This document shows positions 17,644 to 27,068 of a DNA stretch of 64,000 nt, piece by piece. Source of the stretch: Nitrospirillum amazonense (GTDB taxonomy: Bacteria; Pseudomonadota; Alphaproteobacteria; Azospirillales; Azospirillaceae). The notes below the pieces were generated by a model that saw only the letters and a program-made list of their open reading frames with translations, had not been told where the DNA came from and did not search any database. The translations under genes were made by a program, and so were the position numbers. The stretch spans positions 310,001 to 374,000 of the forward strand of contig NZ_VITV01000005.1 of the NCBI RefSeq assembly GCF_007828035.1, in the 5' to 3' direction. Position 1 is the first letter of the stretch, and the number at the start of each line of letters is the position of its first letter.

Positions 17644-18924
17644 ATGAATCGTCCGAATGCGCCGAAACGGGATTGGGTCCGGGTAAAGCCCGGCGAACGT
17701 CCGGTGGCGTTGCCTGAAAAGCCGGAATACGACGATCAGAAGCTGTTGACCCTGCTGCAGTCCGCCAAGCGGGAACTGCAGGGCCTGCGTCTCATCCACC
17801 TGCATCTGTCCCTGCTGAAGGACAAGAGCAACCTGGACCTCATGTCCATCAAACGCGCAATGCAGGAAACGGCGGACAATTCGTCGTACCTGCAGGTCTT
17901 CAACCTGTCCAACGACGACGTCATCGTCCTGTACAAGGGCATCAAGTTCTCGCTGATTAGCGACGTCTGCTCGAAGATCGAAAAGCTGCTGCTGTCGCGC
18001 ACGACGATGACGAAGCAGAACCCCTACCGGGAAGACAGCCTCTATTCGATCATGGAGCTGTCGCTCAACTTCGTGAGCGTCATCCGCTTCATTGAAGGCC
18101 TGCAGAAGGGCGAGGGCGGCGACGCGCCGGTCGAACAGACCAAGCCCCCCATTACGCTGGAGGAATTGGGCAAGATCGAACGCGCCGTGCAGATGTTCGA
18201 CCTGTCGCCCTTCATGCTGAACCAGCCGGTGGTGAACATCCAGAACCCCACCGAGAACGAGTACGAGTATTTCGAGCTCTACATCGCCATCAAGGCGCTG
18301 GAAGAGCGGCTGTCGCCCGAGTTCGACATCACCGCCAACCGCTGGCTGTTCAGCTACTTCACCTCGCAGTTGGACCTGTCGGTCCTGCGCGCGCTGAACT
18401 ACGGCGTGGACTTCCTGCGTGGCAAGCGCCTGGGCCTGAACCTGAACCTGGCCACCATCCTGTCGGCCAGCTTCGTGAAGTTCGATGAGCGGTTGACGAC
18501 CGACCTGCGCGGCAACGTCGTCCTGGAAATCAACAAGACCGACCTGATCGAGAACGTCTCGATGTACAAGGAGGTCGTCGATTTCGCCGCCACCCGTGGC
18601 TACAAGATCTGCATCGACGGACTGAACGACTTCTGGGTCACGCACATGGACCTGGAATACATGGCCTGCGATTACGCCAAGATCATCTGGTCCCCCGACA
18701 TGGAAAGCATGACGGAGGAGGAGATCGAGGCCCTGCAGGAAAAGGTGCGGCAGCAGGAAAACTGCCGCTACATCCTGGCCCGCTGCGGCACCGTCTCCGG
18801 CCTCATCTGGGCCGAGAAGATGGGCATCAGCCTGGTGCAGGGCCGCGTCATCGACAACATCCTGCGCAAGAGCGTCCTGGTGCGGGACGCGCTGAAGACG
18901 GCGCAGGTGATGAATGACGACTGA
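17644..18924 (+). CDS. Degenerate EAL-like domain protein, 426 aa
   Basis: The C-terminal half has the outline of an EAL domain: LGLNLNLATILSASFVKF resembles the Asn motif, VVLEINKTDL the EIxE motif, GYKICIDGLND the DDFG motif, DYAKIIW the Lys strand, and CGTVSGLIWAEKMGISLVQG the C-terminal glutamine-glycine end. The EAL triad itself, the second Asp of DDFG and the EITE glutamates are missing, so it is not expected to hydrolyse c-di-GMP. The N-terminal 200 residues are helical and unrecognised (SAKRELQGLRLIHLHLSLL). ATG 17644 has GGAGATGAG upstream. A c-di-GMP receptor or pure scaffold are both possible. Confidence 0.65.
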   Translation: MNRPNAPKRDWVRVKPGERPVALPEKPEYDDQKLLTLLQSAKRELQGLRLIHLHLSLLKDKSNLDLMSIKRAMQETADNSSYLQVFNLSNDDVIVLYKGIKFSLISDVCSKIEKLLLSRTTMTKQNPYREDSLYSIMELSLNFVSVIRFIEGLQKGEGGDAPVEQTKPPITLEELGKIERAVQMFDLSPFMLNQPVVNIQNPTENEYEYFELYIAIKALEERLSPEFDITANRWLFSYFTSQLDLSVLRALNYGVDFLRGKRLGLNLNLATILSASFVKFDERLTTDLRGNVVLEINKTDLIENVSMYKEVVDFAATRGYKICIDGLNDFWVTHMDLEYMACDYAKIIWSPDMESMTEEEIEALQEKVRQQENCRYILARCGTVSGLIWAEKMGISLVQGRVIDNILRKSVLVRDALKTAQVMNDD

Positions 18925-18979
18925 TAGGGTAAGCCCGGTCAGCCAATGCCGCCGCCGACTTAACTACCTGGTAAGCTTG

Positions 18980-18995
18980 CCTCATTAAAATGAGG
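18980..18995. promoter_or_regulatory. Short inverted repeat upstream of 19121 gene
   Basis: CCTCAT (18980-18985) and ATGAGG (18990-18995) form a perfect 6-bp inverted repeat with TAAA between, in the 196-bp gap between the EAL-like gene and the next. It could be an operator or a small terminator stem; there is no T-run. Confidence 0.3.
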
Positions 18996-19120
18996 TTATC
19001 GCCGGGCCGGCATCTGTGTCACCTTCTGCCAGGGGGCCATCCGGTTGCAGCCGGGGAGCGCAGGGTCGTTCCCGCAGGCTGATATCAGGACGGCGTGTCG
19101 GGCGGAACTGACCGGAGACG

Positions 19121-20152
19121 ATGTTGGGACGTGACTATCCGGTGCAGGCGGCCGCGGCCGAGGAAGGCGCTGGCGACGGTGCCGCGGGTGCGTCGCGTGC
19201 CGCCTCGGATGAGGCAGAGGCCAGCCGCAGCACGCATTTCATGTTCGAGAACAAGGTCTTCGCTGTCCCCGGCGCCTTCTTCTCCTTCACCCGCGACACC
19301 AATGAGGCCGTCTACAACGTCCAGCTGGGCGACGTGTGGGGCAAGATACCCTTCCGCACCCTGCGCGAAGCCTTCGGCATCGACGACAACAGCGCCGACG
19401 CCACCCTGCTGGGCGTGGTCGAGCGTGGCCTGAAATATGTCAAGACCATCCGGCCTGGCGACAGCATCCCGCGCGAACTGCTGGACGGCAGCGCGTCCTG
19501 GCGGGTGGAAGACAGCCACCTGCAGATCGCGCGCGGCCGAATCACCGTGCAGCTGGTGTCCTGGATCACGGGCAAGGAAACCTTGGTCACCGACCGCGGT
19601 CAGCTGGAACAGGTGGTGGAGGATCCGCAGACCAAGCAGCGCGCCCAGCAGGCCTTCAGCGAACTGGCCCGCCGCTTCGGCCTGCCCGATGACCGCAAGC
19701 AGGAGATCGTGGACAAGGTCGAGTCGATCGCCCGCGAGCTGTCTTATATCGAGGCACTGCGCGACCGTTACGGCCAGGTGCAGCAGATCATCGCCGGCGT
19801 GGCCCAGGCCGGCCGCATCTATAAGACCGACCGCCAGTTGCAGGCCGACATGACGCGCATGATGGCCCTGGTCAAGCAGCCCATCCTGGATTTCGAGGAC
19901 ATCTTCGGCCAGCTGGATGCCCAGACCAGCGAGATCATGGCGGTGCTGAAATCCTACGACAGCCAGGTGGCCTTCATCCGCCGCATGCGCGATGAGCTGC
20001 ACACCCGCCTGATGCTGTGGGACGACATGATCTATGCCTGGGACGGCGAACCGCTGGAACGCGGCCCCGAGTTGGAGGCGCGCCTGAAGAAGACCTATCA
20101 GTTCCTGGCCCAGCACTTCCTGGTGACCAAGGTCTGGCAACGGGGTGCGTGA
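19121..20152 (+). CDS. Hypothetical cytosolic protein with coiled-coil C-terminus, 343 aa
   Basis: Unrecognised. An acidic low-complexity N-terminus (about residues 10-35) is followed by a compact domain (FENKVFAVPGAFFSFTRDTNEA, VQLGDVWGKIPFRTLREAFGI) and a helical C-terminal half (ELARRFGLPDDRKQEIVDKV, ALRDRYGQVQQIIAGVAQAG, QLDAQTSEIMAVLKSYDSQV) likely to form coiled coils. It has no signal peptide or membrane segment. It follows the EAL-like gene in the same direction, which may mean related function. CGGAGACG precedes the ATG. Confidence 0.7.
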   Translation: MLGRDYPVQAAAAEEGAGDGAAGASRAASDEAEASRSTHFMFENKVFAVPGAFFSFTRDTNEAVYNVQLGDVWGKIPFRTLREAFGIDDNSADATLLGVVERGLKYVKTIRPGDSIPRELLDGSASWRVEDSHLQIARGRITVQLVSWITGKETLVTDRGQLEQVVEDPQTKQRAQQAFSELARRFGLPDDRKQEIVDKVESIARELSYIEALRDRYGQVQQIIAGVAQAGRIYKTDRQLQADMTRMMALVKQPILDFEDIFGQLDAQTSEIMAVLKSYDSQVAFIRRMRDELHTRLMLWDDMIYAWDGEPLERGPELEARLKKTYQFLAQHFLVTKVWQRGA

Positions 20153-20168
20153 GGCGGGGTGCGTGAGG
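20141..20168. repeat. 14-bp tandem duplication across a stop codon
   Basis: CGGGGTGCGTGAGG occurs at 20141-20154 and again at 20155-20168. The first copy contains the TGA stop of the 343-aa gene, so the duplication lies entirely at the gene end and leaves the protein intact. Confidence 0.85.
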
Positions 20169-20189
20169 CGTTTACGCTGATCAACCGCT

Positions 20190-22310
20190 TCAGCGACCCT
20201 CGCGGCGCCAGCCCAGGACCAGCAGGGCGGCCAGGACCAGCAGCGCCAGCCAGGCGGGCACCAGGGGCACGCGGGCGACGCCGGTGACGGTGTAGTCGCC
20301 GTTGGCGCGCAGGCCCAGCCAGCTACCGCCGGCGGCACTCTGGCCGGGACTGACCCGGCGAAGGTCAGGCAGGCCGCCAGCACCGGACCCATCCACCAGC
20401 CAGAACATACCACCACCGGTGGCCTTGGCCAGCGGGGCCAGGCGGTCGGGGGTGGTGCGCATGTCGGCCAGTTCCGGCGGGTTCAGGGCGCCCACCACGG
20501 CCAGGGCGGTGCGGTCGCCATCCTTCACCCGCCACAGGCCGGGCTCGGTCGCCTCCAGGCTGCCGCGCGCGACGCCGTCGGGGCTGTCGGCCAGGGGCAG
20601 GGTGGTGACGGCGTCGCTGGGAGATCGTACTTCCACCGGGTCGGCATCCGGCTTCAAGGAGCGGCGTTCCACCACCAGGCGATCGCCGTCGACGTGCGCC
20701 TTGAGGTCGTCTTCCTCCAGCGCCGGCTCCTTCATCAGCCAGTGGGCCAGGCGGCGCAGCAGTTCCGCCGCCGGGCCGCCGCCCTCAAAGCCGCGCGACC
20801 ATAGCCACATATGGTCGGACGCGATCTGGGCTACGCGTCCCTTGCCCACGCGGTCCAGCACCACCAGCGGCTGGTTGTTGGCGCCGTTCATCACCACCGT
20901 GCCCTGGCGCGGCACGATGTCGATCTGGCGGAACCAGCGTCCCCAGGGGGCTTTCTGCTGGTTTCCCTGGGCCGGCGCGGTCTCGCCATAACCATCCAGG
21001 CCGGCCGTGACGGGATGGCGGCGGCCGGCCTCGGTCAGGGTGGGGGTGTAGGGCTGTTCCGTCACGGTGCCCGTGGGCTCGCCCGGCAGGATCTCGCCCA
21101 GCGGCGTGCGGTACAGCGACAGCGGCGTGGCGTAGGCGGGGCCGCTGGCCTCCAGGAAGGCGCCGCCGTTGCGCACATATTCCGCGATGTTGGCGAGATA
21201 GCCCATGGGCAGGACGTTGCGCTGGCGATAGCGGTCGAAGATGACGAGGTCGAAGTCGTTCAGCTTCACCTCGAACAGTTCGCGAATGGGGAACTGGATC
21301 AGCGACAGCTCGCGGATGGGCGTGCTGTCGGACTTCTCCTGCGAGCGCAGGATGGTGAAGTGCACCAGATCCACCGCCGGGTCTGCCTTCAGCAGGTCCC
21401 GCCAGGTGCGCTCACCCGCGTGCGGCTCGCCCGACACCAGCAGCACGCGCAGGCGGTCGCGCACGCCGTTGACGATGAAGGCGGTGCGGTTGTTGGCCAT
21501 GGACAGCTCGGCCGGGCCGGCGTTGACCGACAGTTCCAGCAGGTTGGGCCCGCCATGGCCCACGGTAATGGTCAGGGGAACGTCCTCCCCCACCGGCACC
21601 GGCACCTGCCGCTCGGGCTGGCCGTCCTGGCGGATGGTCAGCAGGGCGCTGTCCGCACCCTTTCCCGCCGGCAGGTCCTCCACCCGCACGGTGGCGGTGA
21701 CCGTCTTGCCGACGATGCCATAGCTGGGGCCGCGCACCAGCACCAGGCGACGGTCGCCCTCGCCATGCTCACCCGTCAGCAGGGTGTGCACGGGGCCCAG
21801 GTCGGCCAGGCTCTCCGGCTTTTCCGGCACGTCGTGCACCTGGCCGTCGGTCAGCAGGATGGCGCCGGCCAGGCGGCGGCGGGGCACGTCGGCCACAGCC
21901 TGGGTCAGGGCGTCGATGGCCCGCGTCTCCTCCCCCTTGCCGCCGGCGGTGGAGGTGCCGGTCTCCACCACCCGCAGGTCCAGGTCGGGCACCTGGGACA
22001 GCTTGGCCTTGAGGGCGGCCAGGGCGGCGTCCGTGCGCTCCTTGCGGTGGCCCACGTTCTGGCTGGCGGAGGTGTCGACCACCACCACGGCCACGTCCTT
22101 CAGCGGATGGCGGTCCTCCCGCACCAGCGCGGGGTCCAGCAGCAACAGGGCCAGCGCCGCCAGGGTGACCGCGCGCCAGGTCAGGCCGCGCGCCCGGCGC
22201 CAGGCCATGAGCGCCAGGCCCAGCAGCGACAGCGCGCCCAGCAGGATCAGCAGCCAGGCGGGCAGCAAGGGTTCGAAACTGATGCTGAGGCCGGCGAACA
22301 GGTTCATCAT
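20190..22310 (-). CDS. Membrane protein with VWA-like and GATase-like domains (MoxR cluster)
   Basis: A 706-residue inner-membrane protein, last gene of the four-gene MoxR operon. Two N-terminal membrane segments (LPAWLLILLGALSLLGLALM, VTLAALALLLLDPAL) precede a von Willebrand-like domain with a VVVVDTSASQ motif (partial MIDAS, D-x-S-x-S) and AILLTDGQVHD. A long extracytoplasmic part includes a glutamine-amidotransferase-like section (DLVIFDRYRQR, GGAFLEASGPAY). A final membrane helix (LVPAWLALLVLAALLVLGWR) anchors the C-terminus. The start overlaps the upstream gene's stop (ATGATGA). Confidence 0.8.
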   Translation of the reverse strand: MMNLFAGLSISFEPLLPAWLLILLGALSLLGLALMAWRRARGLTWRAVTLAALALLLLDPALVREDRHPLKDVAVVVVDTSASQNVGHRKERTDAALAALKAKLSQVPDLDLRVVETGTSTAGGKGEETRAIDALTQAVADVPRRRLAGAILLTDGQVHDVPEKPESLADLGPVHTLLTGEHGEGDRRLVLVRGPSYGIVGKTVTATVRVEDLPAGKGADSALLTIRQDGQPERQVPVPVGEDVPLTITVGHGGPNLLELSVNAGPAELSMANNRTAFIVNGVRDRLRVLLVSGEPHAGERTWRDLLKADPAVDLVHFTILRSQEKSDSTPIRELSLIQFPIRELFEVKLNDFDLVIFDRYRQRNVLPMGYLANIAEYVRNGGAFLEASGPAYATPLSLYRTPLGEILPGEPTGTVTEQPYTPTLTEAGRRHPVTAGLDGYGETAPAQGNQQKAPWGRWFRQIDIVPRQGTVVMNGANNQPLVVLDRVGKGRVAQIASDHMWLWSRGFEGGGPAAELLRRLAHWLMKEPALEEDDLKAHVDGDRLVVERRSLKPDADPVEVRSPSDAVTTLPLADSPDGVARGSLEATEPGLWRVKDGDRTALAVVGALNPPELADMRTTPDRLAPLAKATGGGMFWLVDGSGAGGLPDLRRVSPGQSAAGGSWLGLRANGDYTVTGVARVPLVPAWLALLVLAALLVLGWRREGR

Positions 22311-25063
22311 TGGCCCAGCCGCTCCAGGATGGCCGGCACGTGCACCTGGTCGGCCTTGTAATTGCCGGTCAGGGCGTACATCACCAGGTTGATGCCGAAG
22401 CGGTAGGCCATCTCGCGCTGGCGCTCCCCACCCGGCACCACGGCGTTCAGCGGCCGGCCCCGGCCGTCGATGGCCCAGGCGCCGGCCCAGTCGTTACCGC
22501 CCACCAGCACGGGTGAGACGCCATCGTTCACACGGCCCTCGGAGGCTTCCGCCCATACCTGGCCCCCCGCCTGGCGGCCGGGGAAGTCCTGCATCAGGAA
22601 GAAGGTGCGGCCCAGCACGTGCTCCGGCCCCACCGGGGCCAGGGGCGGGATGTCCAGGCCGTGGGTCAGGTCGCGCAGGCGCGCCTGGATGCCGGCGTCC
22701 GGGGCGCCTTGGTCTCGGGTGTCGAACAGGATCATGCCGCCGGCGTGGAGGTACTGGTTCAGCTTGGCCACCGCCGCGTCGGACGGGGCGGCTTGGCCCG
22801 GCGTCACCACCCAGTACAGCAGGGGGAACAGGGCCAGGTCGTCCTTCTCCACGTTCACGCTCATGGCGCCCGCCACCTCCACCGCCGTGCGGCGGTTCAG
22901 CTGTTCGCCCAGTCCCAGCAGGCCGGCCTTGGTGGTGGCGTCGGCGGCGCGGTCGCCCGTCTCGACATAGGCCAGCCAGTTGGCGGTGGTGGCCTTCACG
23001 ATCTCATCGTCCGGCGTGGCGGCATGCCCGCGCGGGGCGGCCAGCACCGTTGCCAGCGCCAGTGCCGCCGCGGCGGCGCCCCGGCGCCAGCGCGCTTTGG
23101 GCCGCAGCGAGGTGGGCAGCAGGCCCCGTACCAGCAGCGACAGGAGCAGGTCGGCCACCCACAGCGCCGCCGCGAGGCCCAGGAACCAGGGGCGCAGGTC
23201 CGTTTCCCGCGTGCCGCCGAAGCCCTGGTAGGCGACGCCGGCCAGCGGCTCCATGGGCACCAGCGGCGCCACGGACCCAGCCAGGTTCAGGGCGCGGCGC
23301 CGGTCACCCACGCCGTAATAGCCCGGCGGGTGCAGCGGCCCCACCGGGGTACCGGCGGCCTCATCCTTGCCTTCCGGCTCCAGCGGTTGGGCCACGGCGG
23401 AGGGGGCGACCAGCCGGCCCTGGCCGTCCAGCAGGGACAGGGGCGGCAGGGCGCCGCCGGCGTTGCCGCCAATACCGCCGGGCAGGCCGTCGCTGAGGGC
23501 CACCAGGCGGCGCAGCATGTCGACGTAGAGGCCCGACAGCGCCAGGTTGGACCAGGCGGGGTCGGCGCTGGTGTGCACCAGCGCCAGCCAGCCCTTGCCC
23601 CGCCGCTCGCCCGTCACCAGGGGCGTGCCGTCCTCCAGCCGCGCCCAGACCTTGTCGCCCATGTCGGGCCCGGGTTCCGCCAGCACCTGGCGGCTGACGG
23701 TCACGTCGGGCGGCACCGCCAGGCCGGCGAAGGGGCTTTTGTCGTCGAAGGGCGCCAGGTGGGCGGGCGTGGTCCAGGACAGGGCGCCGCCCAGGGAGCG
23801 GTCGCCGCCGCGCAGGCGCACGGGCAACAGGGTCTCAGCGCCGATGGGCTCTGACTCATGGGCCAGGCGGGTGCCGCCGAAGCGCACCAGCACGCCGCCC
23901 TGGTCTATCCAGCGGGCCAGGCGGGCGGTGTCGCTGTCGGTCAGGGCGCCGCTGTCGGGCAGCACCAGGATGGAGACCCCGCCGTCCAGCAGCGCGGAGA
24001 TGGTGCCGCGCCGCACCTCGGCATAGGGGGCCAGGGCCCGGTCCAGATAGTAGAGGCTGGACAGCAGGGGCTGGTTGTCGCCGCCGGGACCGGCGGTGGC
24101 CAGGCCCACAGGGCGGCGGCGCCAGCGATCGTCCAGCAGCAGGCTGGCGCCCACGCCCGCGCGGTCCTCCAGGTGCAGGCGGACGGCAGCGTTGCGCAGC
24201 TCCCCGGGCAGGATCAGGGGCAGGGTCAGCTGGCGCTGGCCGGGGGCGAAGATGCCGTCCGCCCGGCCCAGGGCGCGGCCGTCCTCGCCCAACGCCTCGA
24301 CGGCGATGGGCTGGGCTTGGGCCCCTTCCGCCCGTTCCACCGGCACCATCAGCGTGCCCCCGTCATTATTCGGCGCCCGCAGCAGCAGCGGGCCATGGTC
24401 GGCGCCGGCCGTCATCACCGTGACGCGTCCCAGGGCGCGCAGGCGGCCGGCCAGGGCTGCCACGCTGCCGTCGTTCAGGCCATCGGCCAGCCAGTAGCTG
24501 TCGGCGGCGACGCCGGCCAGGGGGCCGCTCTTCTGGGCGGTATCCAGGGCGCCCAGGGCCGCGGCGCGGTCAGTGGGCCAGGGCTGCGGCGCCAGGGCCT
24601 GCACCAGCCGGCGTGCAGCCGTGGCGCTCATGGGACCCTGCACCTGTGGCGCGTCGCCGCCGGCGCCGGCGGCGGTGGCCAGCAGCAGCACGGGGCGGTC
24701 CTGGCGTTCCGCCTGGGTCACCAGCCGGTCCAGCGCCTGCTGCCGCTCCGGCCAGTCCCGGCCGGCGGCCCAGCCGCTGTCGACCACCAGCAACAAGGGG
24801 GCCGTGCCCGCGACGGATGTGGCGTCGGGGTGCAGCAGCGGCCGGGCCAGGCCGATGATCAGCAACGCGCAGAGGGCCAGGCGCAGCACCAGCAGCCACC
24901 AGGGCGTGCGCGCGGGCGTCTCTTCCTTCGCGGTCAGGCCCAGCAGCAGGCGCAAGGCCGGGAAGGTGACGCGCTTGGGGGCGGGTGGCGTCAGGCGCAA
25001 CAGCCACCACAGGCCTGGCAGCAGAACCAGGGCCCACAGCACCAGCGGGCTGGCGAAGGCCAT
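22307..25063 (-). CDS. BatA-like N-terminal membrane protein with DUF4159 domain
   Basis: A 918-residue membrane protein. The N-terminus (FASPLVLWALVLLPGLWWLL and, after a short loop, LLVLRLALCALLIIGLARPL) is the double-membrane BatA-type module. The middle has a GATase/VWA-like periplasmic domain (ILVLPDSGALTDSDTARLARW), then another membrane pair near 630-670. The C-terminal 200 residues are DUF4159 (DLALFPLLYWVVTPGQ, YLHAGGMILFDTRDQG, HVLGRTFFLMQDFPGR). The ATG at 25063 overlaps the DUF58 stop in ATGA. Function is probably envelope-complex maturation together with the MoxR ATPase; direct evidence is lacking. Confidence 0.85.
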   Translation of the reverse strand: MAFASPLVLWALVLLPGLWWLLRLTPPAPKRVTFPALRLLLGLTAKEETPARTPWWLLVLRLALCALLIIGLARPLLHPDATSVAGTAPLLLVVDSGWAAGRDWPERQQALDRLVTQAERQDRPVLLLATAAGAGGDAPQVQGPMSATAARRLVQALAPQPWPTDRAAALGALDTAQKSGPLAGVAADSYWLADGLNDGSVAALAGRLRALGRVTVMTAGADHGPLLLRAPNNDGGTLMVPVERAEGAQAQPIAVEALGEDGRALGRADGIFAPGQRQLTLPLILPGELRNAAVRLHLEDRAGVGASLLLDDRWRRRPVGLATAGPGGDNQPLLSSLYYLDRALAPYAEVRRGTISALLDGGVSILVLPDSGALTDSDTARLARWIDQGGVLVRFGGTRLAHESEPIGAETLLPVRLRGGDRSLGGALSWTTPAHLAPFDDKSPFAGLAVPPDVTVSRQVLAEPGPDMGDKVWARLEDGTPLVTGERRGKGWLALVHTSADPAWSNLALSGLYVDMLRRLVALSDGLPGGIGGNAGGALPPLSLLDGQGRLVAPSAVAQPLEPEGKDEAAGTPVGPLHPPGYYGVGDRRRALNLAGSVAPLVPMEPLAGVAYQGFGGTRETDLRPWFLGLAAALWVADLLLSLLVRGLLPTSLRPKARWRRGAAAAALALATVLAAPRGHAATPDDEIVKATTANWLAYVETGDRAADATTKAGLLGLGEQLNRRTAVEVAGAMSVNVEKDDLALFPLLYWVVTPGQAAPSDAAVAKLNQYLHAGGMILFDTRDQGAPDAGIQARLRDLTHGLDIPPLAPVGPEHVLGRTFFLMQDFPGRQAGGQVWAEASEGRVNDGVSPVLVGGNDWAGAWAIDGRGRPLNAVVPGGERQREMAYRFGINLVMYALTGNYKADQVHVPAILERLGQ

Positions 25064-26052
25064 CAGGCGCCCCCCTCGTTTGTCCAATTGGCGGGCGCGT
25101 GGGTAACGCCGGAATGGGCGGCCGCGGTCCTAACGCTTTCCTGCGACAAGGCGCCCCACAGGCCTAGCAGCGCCGTCTGCGGCGGCTTGTCGGTGTGGTG
25201 CAGGGAGAAGGACCAGCCGCTGGCCCGCGCGATCTGGGCCAGGCCGGCACGGTGGGCGGCCAGCCGCTCCTGATAGGCGCCGCGCAGACCGTCCACCCGG
25301 GGCACCAGCAGGCGGTGCTCACCCTCCACCGCGCCATGGACGGCACGGAATTCTACCCGGCCTTCATAAGGCAGGGTCTCTTCCGCCGGATCCAGGATCT
25401 GCAGCAGGTGGCCGCGCACGCCATGCCCTGCATGGAAGGCGACCGCCGCCTGGATGTCCTCCAGCGGCGCCAGCAGGTCGCCCATCACCACCAACCGCGC
25501 GTGGCGGGCCAGGGGCTGTGCCGGTGGCACCGGCGGGGGGGGTGCTGAGGGGACCCGCGTCAGCGCCAGGGCCAGGGGCTCCAGCGCCGGGCGGCCGGGC
25601 AGCGGGCGGGGACCGCCCATCAGACCCACGCGCTCGCCACCGCGCACCAGCAGGCAGGCCAGGGCCAGGGCCAGCAGGTCGGCGCGCTCCCGCTTCAGCG
25701 GCAGCTCACGGTCCGACCGCCAGTCCATGGACGGGCCGGCGTCGCGCCACAGCCAGACGGTCTGCGCCGCCTCCCACTCGTTTTCCCGCACATAGACATG
25801 ATCGCCCTTGGCCGACTGGCGCCAATCGATCTGGTCGGTGTCGTCGCCCTGCTGATAGCGGCGGAACTGCCAGAACGCCTCGCCCGTGCCCACGCGGCGG
25901 CGGCCGTGCAGGCCGGGCGTCACCGCGGCGGCCACCCTCTCCGCCGCCACCAGCAGCGGCGGCAGGCGCTGGGCCAGGGCGTCGGCGCGGTCGCGCAGGC
26001 GGCTGGCCGCCGGCGCGGGATCTGTTGGATTCTGGGGAGCCTTGGGGGACAT
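25063..26052 (-). CDS. DUF58 domain protein
   Basis: A 329-aa cytosolic DUF58 protein, the usual partner of MoxR ATPases. The signature is RRRVGTGEAFWQFRRYQQGDD followed by IDWRQSAKGDHVYVRENEWE, and later a VWA-like part (VWLWRDAGPSMDWRSD). ATG 26052 overlaps the MoxR TGA (ATGA) and is preferred to an in-frame GTG at 26070. Complete overlap on both sides shows tight translational coupling across the operon. Confidence 0.92.
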   Translation of the reverse strand: MSPKAPQNPTDPAPAASRLRDRADALAQRLPPLLVAAERVAAAVTPGLHGRRRVGTGEAFWQFRRYQQGDDTDQIDWRQSAKGDHVYVRENEWEAAQTVWLWRDAGPSMDWRSDRELPLKRERADLLALALACLLVRGGERVGLMGGPRPLPGRPALEPLALALTRVPSAPPPPVPPAQPLARHARLVVMGDLLAPLEDIQAAVAFHAGHGVRGHLLQILDPAEETLPYEGRVEFRAVHGAVEGEHRLLVPRVDGLRGAYQERLAAHRAGLAQIARASGWSFSLHHTDKPPQTALLGLWGALSQESVRTAAAHSGVTHAPANWTNEGGA

Positions 26053-27068
26053 CAGGCCAGCGGCGCGCACAGGCGGTCGATGACGGCGTCCAGCGTGACG
26101 CCCTCGGCCCGCGCGCTGAAGTTCAGCGCCATGCGGTGGCGCAGCACCGGCTTGGCCAGGGCCACCACATCGTCGAGGGAGGGGGTGTAGCGCCCGTCCA
26201 TCAGGGCGCGGGCGCGGCTGGCCAGCATCAGGGCCTGGGCGGCGCGGGGGCCGGGGCCCCAGGCCACGTGGCGGCGCACCTCCGCCACGTCGCTGGTCTC
26301 CGGCCGGCCGCTGCGCACCAAGTCCAGGATGCCGTCGACCACGCTGTCGCCCACCGGCACCCGGCGCACCAGCTCCTGCGCCGCCTGCAGTTCCGCCGCC
26401 GTCAGCACCGGCCGCACGGCGGCGGCGGTGGCGCCGGTGGTGGCGATCATCATCAGCCGTTCGGCGTCACGCTCGGGATAGGTGACGTCCACCTGCAGCA
26501 GGAATCGGTCCAGCTGGGCCTCCGGCAGGGGATATGTGCCCTCCTGCTCCAGCGGGTTCTGGGTCGCCAGCACATGGAAGGGGCGGGGCAGGGGATGATA
26601 TTGCCCCGCCACCGAAACCCGGCCTTCCTGCATGGCCTGCAGCAGGGCCGACTGGGTGCGCGGGCTGGCGCGGTTGATCTCATCCGCCATCAGCAGCTGG
26701 GCGAAGACGGGGCCGGGAATGAAGCGGAATGCGCGGCGGCCGTGCTCCCCCTCCTCCAGCACTTCGGAGCCCAGGATGTCGGCGGGCATCAGGTCGGGGG
26801 TGCATTGCACCCGGCGTTCGTCCAGGCCCAGCACGATGCCCAGAGTTTCCACCAGGCGGGTCTTGGCCAGGCCCGGCACGCCCACCAGCAATAGGTGACC
26901 GCCCGCCAGCAGGGTGACGAGGCTGAGGTCGATCACCTCTTCCTGACCGAAGATGGCCTGGCCGATCATGGCGCGCACGCTGGCCAGCTTCAGGCCCGTG
27001 TTTTCGATGTCCAAAGCCAGGCTCGCATCCGGGTAAACCTGGTCACGGGGCAGGTCGGTGATGCTCAA
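26052..27068 (-). CDS. MoxR-family AAA+ ATPase
   Basis: Chaperone-like ATPase, first gene of the four-gene operon. The 338-residue protein has Walker A GVPGLAKT (residues 63-70), Walker B LLMADEINRA with D129-E130, sensor motif LATQNPLEQEGTYPLPEAQLDRF and a C-terminal helical lid. The start is set as TTG 27068 because GGGAGA lies 7 bases upstream; a TTG at 27083 would overlap that ribosome binding site. MoxR proteins remodel VWA-containing partners, here probably the DUF58 and downstream membrane proteins. It is divergent from the DUF1285 gene. Confidence 0.93.
   Translation of the reverse strand: MSITDLPRDQVYPDASLALDIENTGLKLASVRAMIGQAIFGQEEVIDLSLVTLLAGGHLLLVGVPGLAKTRLVETLGIVLGLDERRVQCTPDLMPADILGSEVLEEGEHGRRAFRFIPGPVFAQLLMADEINRASPRTQSALLQAMQEGRVSVAGQYHPLPRPFHVLATQNPLEQEGTYPLPEAQLDRFLLQVDVTYPERDAERLMMIATTGATAAAVRPVLTAAELQAAQELVRRVPVGDSVVDGILDLVRSGRPETSDVAEVRRHVAWGPGPRAAQALMLASRARALMDGRYTPSLDDVVALAKPVLRHRMALNFSARAEGVTLDAVIDRLCAPLA

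Noticed and set aside
22619-25273. Two long plus-strand frames opposite the DUF4159 and DUF58 genes
   Set aside because: Antisense shadows with Gln/Gly/His-rich sequence; the minus-strand operon has matching overlaps and membrane motifs.
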